In this document: one piece after another, positions 1-10,300 of the stretch
Layout: the number at the start of each line of letters is the position of its first letter
Position numbering within the stretch: position 1 is the stretch's first letter
Origin: an uncultured Clostridia bacterium
Lineage (GTDB): Bacteria > Bacillota > Clostridia > Christensenellales > UBA1242
NCBI GenBank assembly: GCA_947631875.1
Contig: CANRMV010000017.1
Span: 1 to 13,071, forward strand
Direction of reading: 5' to 3'
Length of the DNA stretch: 13,071 nucleotides
Translations under genes and position numbers: made by a program
The notes under the pieces: model-generated
Databases searched by the model: none
Told to the model about the DNA's origin: nothing
Seen by the model: only the letters and a program-made list of their open reading frames with translations

Positions 1-2
1 AA

Positions 3-1343
3 ATTTACAAATCGGATTCTGAAAGCGAAAAACCTCTTGCTCAACTTGTTCCAACAAGAAAAGGATACGCTTTTCTTGGATGGTTTAATGGTGAAACTGA
101 AATGACAGGCGCAGATGGGGTTTTGAAAAATATTTGGACTTATTCAGAAAAAGACGCACAAGTCACACTTACTGCACATTGGCAAGCAAACAAATACACC
201 GTTGTTTTGAGTGGCAACACGGGAGAAATCAGGTCCTCACAAGAGATTTCTGGCTTGAAAAAACTTTCCGACCACAACTTCCAAGCAACCTTTGACAGCA
301 CAGAAAATGAAAGATTTTCCGCTGTTGTGTATAAAGCTGGTTACAACTTTCTTGGCTGGTCACTTGACGGACAAAAAGTCTCAACTTTCACATATACTAA
401 CGGAGATCCTATTAGAGATCAATCAAATTCAAGTTTCTCTCAAACTGTTGGAATTCACAACCTGGCTTTTGAAGGCAGCGTTATGGTTTACGCAATTTGG
501 GAAGCATCTTATGTTCACATCACAATAGACATCAACGACAGCACCAAAGGCAACGGCTCAACCGCTGCAACAGGATTTAATGAAAAACTGTATGTTAGAT
601 ATGGTCTCACCTATGAATCCGCAATTTTAGACACCGCAAATTCAGATGCTGTTGGCCTTCTTTCTCCTCAAAGAAAAGGTTATAACTTTAAAGGCTGGTT
701 TGCAGGGGCCCGATCAATACAAAACACCACAAAGGCAGACGAGGAAAATGGCGTTACTTACAACGCTGCAACAGGAAATTGGGAAATAACTTTGAAGGCT
801 GAATGGGAAGCCAAGACGTTCACTGTAACCTACAATAGAAACGGCAAGAGTGACGACACAGTGAAGTGGACAGACACTGTTTCGGCAACATTCGATCAAC
901 AATACACAATCCGCACTTTTAAAGAAGTTAAAGACCAAGTGTCAGATTTTGAAATTCAAGGCTACACCTTCACTTATTGGTCGGCTTCATCAAACGGTGG
1001 AAAATATGCCGATGAAGGAGAACAAAGAAATTACACAGAGGACGGCAACCTTGTTCTTTATGCAAACAGAAGCGAAAACAGTTATCAACTGATTTATCAC
1101 AGCGGTGACGACATGGATGGCGTTCAAGGAACAGCCACTCAAATTGCAGGAACCTCAACAGAAGTAACTGTGAAATACACTCAAAAATTTGACCTTGCTG
1201 AAAGATATAAAAGAACGGGCTACAAATTTGCAGGCTGGTTTGTTAATGATTACACAACGCAAGTGGTTGCAGGTGACAACAACTCGGTTGAAAAATTGTT
1301 TGATTATCTTTCCGGCCCAGAACTCACAATCTATGCCAAGTGG
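3..1343 (+). repeat. InlB B-repeat block I (units B1-B5)
   Basis: Residues 1-447 hold five units. Cores are GYAFLGW (63-83), GYNFLGW (339-359), GYNFKGW (678-698), a degenerate GYTFTYW (960-980) and GYKFAGW (1218-1238). Closing strands are LTAHW, VYAIW, LKAEW, the degenerate LYANR and IYAKW. Core-to-core spacing is 86 to 113 residues, longer than the roughly 70-residue canonical unit, because variable loops are inserted before and after the core. B1 is cut by the window edge. B4 has lost both hallmark positions (Gly to Tyr before the Trp, and the final Trp). Each unit starts with a strand of the YTVxxxxN type directly after the previous YAxW strand, so the units are joined with little linker. 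Confidence 0.88.
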
Positions 1344-4300
1344 GAACTTGACACGGTTAACTACACCGTTCACCACATGAAACAAACACTTGCTGGCGCG
1401 ATTGCTGGAAACGGAGAATTTAATGCATCAAATCCTTCTGCAAACACAAACTTTGTTGAGGATTCTCAAAAAGTTTTAAGCAAAGTTGCTTTGGACAAAG
1501 TAACTCTTGGCGAAATCAATGCAATGTCTTTAACATATGCTGGCTTCTCTCGTCTTGAAACAAAAGATGGCTATGCTTCAAATAAAGATATTGACACGGA
1601 CGGCTCTGTTGTTGTGGCTTTGGATGGCTCTCTTAACATCTATCTGCTTTACACAAGAAAATCTTACACTGTTACACTCAAAATTGGCACAGGAGTTGCA
1701 AGTGTAACAGCAACAGGCAACGCAAACAGAGACCTTGTCAAAGGCACAAGTGGCGATTTATCTTGCACGGTGTTCTTTGAAGAAGTTGTGTCACTTACTG
1801 TTGCGCTCAAAGCCGGCTATGAAAACATTTCTTACGAAGTTTCACCAGAAACACTTAAAGTTCAACAAAACAAATTTACTATGATTGACTTGGAGGGAGG
1901 AAGTGCAACAATTAATATTGTGGCTTCACCAAAACAAGTTGTTTACAATGTTGTTGTTCACTATCAAGGCTTTGAAGGTATAGAGGGCAGTTACACAGCA
2001 AGCAATGCTAAAATCGAAACAAATGACAGAATGGCAACAACCGACAGCAAAGTAGAACTCAGTGAAAAAGACATTCAAGTTTATGGCAAACCAGGATTTG
2101 AGTATGATGAAAAGCAAGAAAATGTAACTGTCATTGAAAAGGTTAGCGGTGACGAGACAAATAAGAGCCAAATGGTGCTTTACTTTAAGCGTATAGATGT
2201 CACCCTGACAATCGACCCAGACAATGGAACAATCGCTGATGTTGGCGACCTTACTGACGGGAAATATACAGTCACTCAAATTTATGGAACATCACTCACA
2301 ATTCCAGATGCAACAAGGCCTGGCTATGCTTTTGCTGGCTACACAACCCCAGCAAGCGGAACATTGACTCCAAATATCGATGCAAAAAATTCAACTTTTG
2401 AGTTTGGGCTTGAAAACGCAAGCATCAAGGCAACTTGGATTGCACTAAGAATTGTTGTTACGCTCAATCTTAATTACAATTCTGACACTTTGTCCACTCC
2501 AATGTATGGCGGCGGCATTGTTGACGGAAAAGTTTACATTCTGTTTGACAGCAAAAACATCTATCCATCAAATGAGGCTGTGGCAAGTGCAATTTCGCCT
2601 ATTGCAACAAGAGATGGTTACAATTTTCTTGGTTGGTATAAAGAAGCAGAGGGAACAACGCAAGTTATCAACGCATCTGGTGCTCTTTTGCAGAATTGGG
2701 ATGTTGACAACGCAATCACGCTCTATGCTAAGTGGAATATCATCAATTACAACATCACCTACGCTATGAACGGCGGTGACAATAAGGATACCACAGACAC
2801 TTACACCATTGAAGATGATGAAAAACCATTTGCTTCGGCAGAAAGAACTGGTTACACTCATCTTGGATGGAAAGCAAATCTTACAACAGGCGGCTGGGAC
2901 AATGCCAGAACTTACACCACAGCCAACAACTTTGGCAGCAAGTTTGGCGATGTAACACTCACTGCACAATGGCAAGCCAATGTTTATGAAATCAATTTGG
3001 ATGGGAATAAACAAGAAGGGGAAACCACAGATGCAGAATTAAATGCTGAAAAAGTATATGTTGAGTTTGATAATTCAAACTTCTACACAACAGAAACCAA
3101 ATCCGCAACAATTACTCCAACAGCAACAAGAGAAGGCTTTACATTTGGCGGGTGGAAAACAAAAGAAGGCATTCAAGTTGTCAGCGCAGCAGGTTCGCTG
3201 CTTGCAAATGTGGATGGTTACACAAACGAGACAAGACAATGGAAATATGTAATAACCGATACTTTCACTCTTTATGCAATTTGGACAGCAAACAAAGTTG
3301 AGATAACTTTTGACCTCAATCTTGCAAGCCCAGAAGGTTTTGATTATGCCGAAATTGACAATGTCACACAACCTCAAAACAAATCTGTGGACTTCAATGG
3401 AACATATGGACCTCTTCCAACCTTAACCAGAACAGGCTACACCTTTGATGGTTGGGCTATGGAAGCGGCAGGCACAACATCTGTCACACAAAGCACACAA
3501 GTAACAAAATCGACAGGGCACACACTTTATGCTCAATGGACGGCGATTGAAAACACCATCACTGTTACTCTTTCTGCACATTTGAAGGAAGAAGCGCCAA
3601 TCAAAAACGAAACAACTGTTGAGTCCCACACCAATGATGTTGTCATCACTTTGAATGCTGGCGATGGATATTCACTTCCTGAAACAATTTCTGTTACAAT
3701 CGGTGCGGCAGGACAAACTGTTGGAACGCATTACACTTATACATTTGACAATTCTGCTGGCACACACAAAAAAGCCACTGTCACAATTAAAAAAGAATAC
3801 ATCAACAACAACATTGTGGTTGTTGTCAATGAGGTTGCAGGCGAAAACGCAGTAACCCCAGAAATGACAAATGTTACATTCAACGGGGCATTGTCCGCAA
3901 CATCAGGACTTGAATACACTGCGAAACTGACTCCAAATTATGGTTACAACTTGCCAGAGGGCATTTCAATCACTGTTAATGGGAAAGAAATAAGTTCTGA
4001 CACACAATTCACTTACAGCCAGGTAACCGGCGAAATTGTAATTCGCGAAGGAGTCATAAATGGCGATGTCGTCATCACCGCTGAGGGCGTTCCACAACAA
4101 ATCACAATCAATTTTGATGCAAACAAGGGCACACTTAACACAACACAAGTTACAATAGCCTACTTTGCAAAAGAAATAAATGACAAAGCAGCAATCAAAG
4201 CGCCAACTCGCACAGGCTACACCTTCAAAGGCTGGACAGTGACAAAAGATGATGCAAGCACAATTATCATCACCATAGACGGCGAACTTCAAGCAAATCA

Positions 4301-7300
4301 AACCTACACCAATGCAGAAGGAAATTGGATAACAGCAGAGGATCAAACAGTTTACGCTCTTTGGGCAGCAAATCACTACACAATTAAGTTTGACATAAAC
4401 AAACCATCAGATGAAATCAATTCGTCTGGGGAAATGCCTGATCTTCCAATGATTTATGATGTTCCAAAAGAACTTCCAGTCAACCAATTTAAATTGAGTG
4501 GATATATTTTCAAAGGGTGGGCTAAGACAAATTCTGGTGTTCAAGAGAAGGACATTATAAAAGATGGAGCAACAGTAAACAATTTGGCAGACAACGAAGG
4601 TGATGAAGTTGTGTTGTATGCGGTTTGGGAAAAGTCAAACCACACAGAATTTACCATTGAAATTTATCAACAAAAACTTGATGGAACTTATGATGAAACT
4701 GCCACAATTACTGACAAAAAACAGGGCACATCGAAGGAAGCAATCAAATTTGTGGTTAAAGCAGAAGATTTTAGTGTTGAAATGAATTATACAGGTGCCA
4801 CAGGTGAAAAAGATAACGGAACACCTGTTCCAATGCAGGAAATTTATGCATATCTTGGATTTGAATTTGACTCGGAAAAAACAGCACTTACAAACGATTA
4901 TGAAATCGACCCTAATGGATACACATTAATAAAACTTTACTTTAAGAGACGAACTTACACTGCCATAATCAACAATGCTAATGGCGATGCAGAACAACAA
5001 CTCTCTGGGTTGTTTGGGGCAACAATAAATATTTACACACCAAAACGAACGGGATACACTTTCACAGGCTGGGAATATGATGCATTGCTTGGACAACTTG
5101 AAAATGTTGAAGGCCAAGAATATGCACGCTACACATTTGGCGCAGACAAAAATCGTTTGAGTGTAACAGAAAACCACTTCACTGCTCAATGGCAAGCAAA
5201 TGAATACAAAGTTACTTTAAATTTCAATGATGTTAACAGTAAGCCTCAAAACGGAACGACTGCTGTTGAAACAGGCCTCGTTTCAGGCGTTGGACAAGTT
5301 GAACTCTACATCACTTTTGACACCACTTTTGAACACCTCCACGCAAAAACACGTGCTGGCGGAGATGTTGATTTGACGAAATTTACAAATGAAACATTCC
5401 ATCGTGCAGGTTACACCTTTGGCGGCTTCTACAAATCTGTTATTGCACTTCCAAATCCTGTTGGGGATGCGGTTAAGGTTGTTGGAACGGAAACGTTTGA
5501 TGTAAGTTACTTTGGTGGCGAACCTAGTGACATTGAATTGTTTGCATATTGGACACGAAAACTTGACACAGAATATAAAGTAAACCACTACTTTGCAAAT
5601 CTTGGCTATTATGGCGGAATGACTGATGACAGCCGATACACAACACTTGTTCAGGAAATAAAGAGTGGCGAAACCGACACTGAGGCAATCACAGGCCTTG
5701 CAACAGAAGAACTTTTGGCTGCTCATGGTGTTAAATTTGAACTTGACGGATTTATTAAACCAACTGAAACAATAAAAGAAACAATCAAAGCGGACGGAAC
5801 GCTTGTGGTTAACTATTTCTATGCTCGCCACGAATTTGATTTGTCTTTGAGCATGGATGTTGGATTTACATCCTTCGGCTTTACAAACGTTGAAGATATT
5901 GCAGACAAGAACGGAATTAAACGAAATGGAAACGCATTCAAAGTTCAATATCAAGCGGTAATTGACCTCACATCTGTTGTTCGCGCAGGCTACACTGCAA
6001 CAGGTTTTGAAACAACAGGAGCAAATGCAACAGTTGATGAAACAAAAACAAACATCACATTCACCGTTGCACTTGCAAACATCACAGTTAAAGCAACAAG
6101 CATTCCAAACAGATATAAAGTTGTGCTTCATCTCAATGAAAATTTGAGCGAAACTGCAAGTTTGGTTGACCTCAGCCTTACAATCACCGAAAGCAGAACG
6201 ATTGAGTTGTATGCAGAATATGAGGATTATTATTCAAAACTTTATGTAAACTCTGCAAAAACAGACGGCGAGGAAGCAACTTCAATAGAAAAGATTATTC
6301 TTAAAATGAATGGACATGACTTTGTTGGCTGGTTTGACAAGCAAATTAAAGCAAGCACAAGCACAGATGCGGCTGTTCAAATTTTGGAAAAAACACAATT
6401 TGTTCCAACGCTTGACGGCGAAGGCAATGCAACCGTTGACATTTGGGCTTATTGGACACTTCAAACAAAGAAATTGACAATTAAAGTTAGCAACGAAAAA
6501 GGTGCAAATGGCACAATTTCAAATCTTGCAGAATATTGGCAAGCAGAACAAAATGCATATGTTATTGCTCAGCCTTACAAGAACACAATCACAATTCAAA
6601 CACCAACTTTGAAAGGCTACACTTTTGCTGCTTGGAATTGGACAACAAGCAAAGATGATGTTAACAGCAGATTTACAAATGATGCTGGTGTTTATACCTA
6701 CACATTCACCGACCAAGACGAAATCTTGGAGGCAACTTGGACACCAAATAGATATGCGGTTGAGTTGAACTTTAACGATGCAAACTTCAACAATGGCTCA
6801 ACCAATGCCACAACAACAAAACAAATTCTTGGCAAAGAAATTGAAAACGGAATTGTCACTCTTTATGCCGACTATGAAGTTGAAGGTGGCTATGGAAAAC
6901 TGTTTGCAAACGAAACAGCAACAGCGGAAGAACAATCAATTTCAATAAGTGCATTGAACACAGAATATTTCTCACGTGTTGGCTATGATTTTGTAGGTTG
7001 GTTCTCAGCAAAAACAGAGGGAGTTGCAATAACAAATGCCAATGTTTGCACAGTAACAGAAAAAGTTACAATTTATGCTCAGTGGCAAGCAAAACTTCAC
7101 ACACTCACAATCAAAAAAGATAGAGAAAGAGTTAAATCAATTACACTTTCAAATCATGATGTAAAATCTGACGCCGCTGCTGAGGCAACTTTCGAAATTT
7201 ACTTTGACGAAGTTTTGTCAATCACCGCTGTGCCATACGATGGATATAGTTTTGATAGATGGACAGAAGGCGAGCGTGATCTTGGGTCAAGGACAACCTT

Positions 7301-10300
7301 AACATATCATTACAACACCGATGACGATGTGACAATTATTGCTTACGTTACTCCAAACACATACACCGTGAATTTCAACCGCAATGGAGGAACGGGCGGC
7401 ACAGACCAAGCAAGAATTGTGTTTGAAACAAAATCCTTCACACCAAGCCTTGTTGCTCCAACACGCACGGGCTACAATTTCAAAGGTTGGACAACAAAGG
7501 ACAGCGGGCTTTATGATGCAACATTCAGCAAGAATGAAAGCGACATTGTTGTTAATGCTGATGGCACTTTGAAAACAGGCGTGGCAGGCTACACAGATGC
7601 GGCAGGAAATTGGATTTATGTTGGAGATGTGACAGTTTATGCTCTTTGGGAAGCAAGAGTTTATACTGTTGACATTGACGAAAACAACGATGAAAAAGAC
7701 CCTAAACTTAACAACTTTGACGCAACATATGACAAAGAACAAGAAATTGACCAAAAACCAGAAAGAGAAGGCTATGAATTCACAGGCTGGTCAACAGAGG
7801 ACAACAACACACCAAATGAAATTGATGTGACCTCTCTTGGTTCATATTCAACATTGACTGAATATTTGAGAGACAGAAATGAAGCAGGAATTTATAGATA
7901 TCAAGAAAAAGTTTATGTGTTCAACCTTTCAACAGAGGAAAAAGGCGCAGAGCCAAATGTGACAATCTATGCTTGCTGGACCCCAGCAAAGAGTTCTTAC
8001 AGAGTTGAATACTATCTTGAAACTGTTGACGGAGATTATGTTCTTGACACAGACGAAAATTTGCAAAAAGAACTTTCAAACCGTTACACACTCCAAACTC
8101 ACACAAGAAACATCGAATATCAAAATGATGATGACAAACAACCACATATCCGCACAGAGGATTATGTTGAGATTGATGAAAGCGTTTCCTACACAGGTTT
8201 CCACCTTGATTTGGCTCATGATGGCACGCTTAGAAATGGCTATGTCACAAAGAAGTTGGCACCAAATGAAGGATGCTTAGTTCTTAGGCTTTACTACACA
8301 AGAGACACTTTCACAGTTGGCATCACAAGTCCAAGTGAGGGTCTTGAAGAAGCAAATCTTGATCCAAACGCAACGACTTATAGATATAACACAAAAATCA
8401 AACTGACGATCAACACTTCGGCAGGTTACTCTTTCAGCACGCTTAGTGAAAGCGAGGAATTGATTGCAGAAAGTCAATACACAAAAACAACCAACGCAGG
8501 TGGAACAGACGGCGAATGTGACACAGTTGTTTATGAGTTTAACATTGAAAAAGATATGCAATTTTCAATGACCTTAACTGCACAAAAGAGAAATGTCACA
8601 TTCAAATATATGTTTGAGGACATTGACGGAAATAATTACAGTCAAAGATTGCAAGACGAAAGCGCACAAGATGTTGTTGACGGAGTGCACTATGTTGTTG
8701 GACAAACAATTTCTTATGCCGACATTGAACAATATGAACATATCTTAGAGTTTACAGGCTTCACATATGAAATTATTGTGCCAGAATCTTGGGTTGTTTT
8801 GGCCAATAGCGAACAAAACATAATTCAGGTTAGATACACAAGAAATTCTTATACTTTGTCACTTAAAGTAACGAAAGGAGTTACAAGTTTAACAGCAAAT
8901 GACAGAGATGCAGTTCCGGGCACTGAAACTGACTACTTAGTTAAATATGAAGATGTTGTGAACATTACACTTGTCATTTCTGGTGGTTATTACTTTGGCG
9001 AATGGAATGAAAGCCTTGTTAAGTTTGTAAGTGGGGATAAAGGCTCTGCTGAGATTGTTGAACATGACAGCGATCACACCAGTGTTTGGACATTCAATAT
9101 GCCTGCAAACATACTTTCTGTGTTTGCAACTGTTAAAGCAAAACCTGTTAAGATTACTTTAAGGCATTGGTATCAAGGCTTTGAAGATGAGCAAATCGGC
9201 GATGCAGCAAGTGGCTATGGCTATCCAAAGGAACTTATGCAAGAGGTTATCTCTCATGCTGTCACTGACGCACCAATAAGCATCTCGCTTGATGGCGTCA
9301 CACTTATGGAAAAGGCTGGCTTTAAGTATATTGATTTGAGAATCGATCATTCAAGCCAAAATTATCAAGGATGCGTTAATGCTGATGGAGAAACAATAAT
9401 TAACCTCTTCTATGAAAGACAATCAATTTTTGTTGATGTCACAATGACAGTTGGAATTGCAAAAGTTTCGGTTAACATAGATTACAACAATGAAACAAAA
9501 GAATTTTTCGCGGCTGACAGGTTCGAAATTAAATATGAAGGCGTTGCAACTTTCACTTACGAACTCACACCTGGCTATGATTTTGCAGGTTGGATTGAAA
9601 ATGGTTCAGAAGAAATTGACATGGAAGGAAGCCATGTAATCACCGCAGAGACATCCAACTTTACAATTCATGCAACTGCTGTCACTCATTTGTTCAAAAT
9701 CACATTCCATGGCAGAAACGAAGGAGATGTTCAAACACAATATATTCACTATCTGGACACAGTAACTTTGAGACGCAACACCTTTGTTTATCGTGGATAC
9801 TCTTTCCTTGGATGGTCAAGAACACAAAACAGCGAAACAGCAGATGATGGAATGAGTGGCGCTGAGCCATACACCTTCACATACAACGATGTTGATGACA
9901 TTGACTTGTATTCTGTATGGCACACAACTCAATTTGTGATCACCTTTGATGCCAATGGCGGAACGGGATCAATGGCACCTGTTACACTTCTTTATTCAAC
10001 CAACTACAAGGCTCCAAAATGCGAATTTGTTTATCGTGGACATGTGTTCAAGTGCTGGCAATTCACAAATGACGAAGGAAAATTGGTTGAAGCAGGAGTG
10101 GGCGAACTTCTTCAAGGCAAAATCACTGCCATAGAACGCGACATAAACAACCCTGTTGTGTTCCATGCAATTTGGGATGAAAAAACCTACAATTTAATAT
10201 ACAACAGTGATTATTCCAACAAAGAAAATGGGGACAGCACTTTTGTTGAAGAAGGCAAATCTTATAGATATAACGAAACAATCACAATGCTTTCCGACAT

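Noticed and set aside
960..1070. Possible frameshift near the degenerate B4 unit
   Set aside because: The reading frame continues unbroken through it and B5 follows in the same phase with a perfect core, so the unusual residues are substitutions and not the result of an indel.
2452..2769. Plus-strand frame of 105 codons beginning with ATG at 2452, and similar short plus-strand frames elsewhere
   Set aside because: All of the shorter plus-strand frames considered lie in the same alternative phase (positions 1 mod 3) and overlap the long frame completely. None has a convincing ribosome binding site or a recognisable product. They are out-of-frame readings of the giant gene.
5283..6131. A 282-codon open frame on the minus strand
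   Set aside because: Same register and same cause as the previous one. The protein is a Cys- and Phe-rich string without motif, and the sense strand encodes clear repeat modules B14, M4 and D2.
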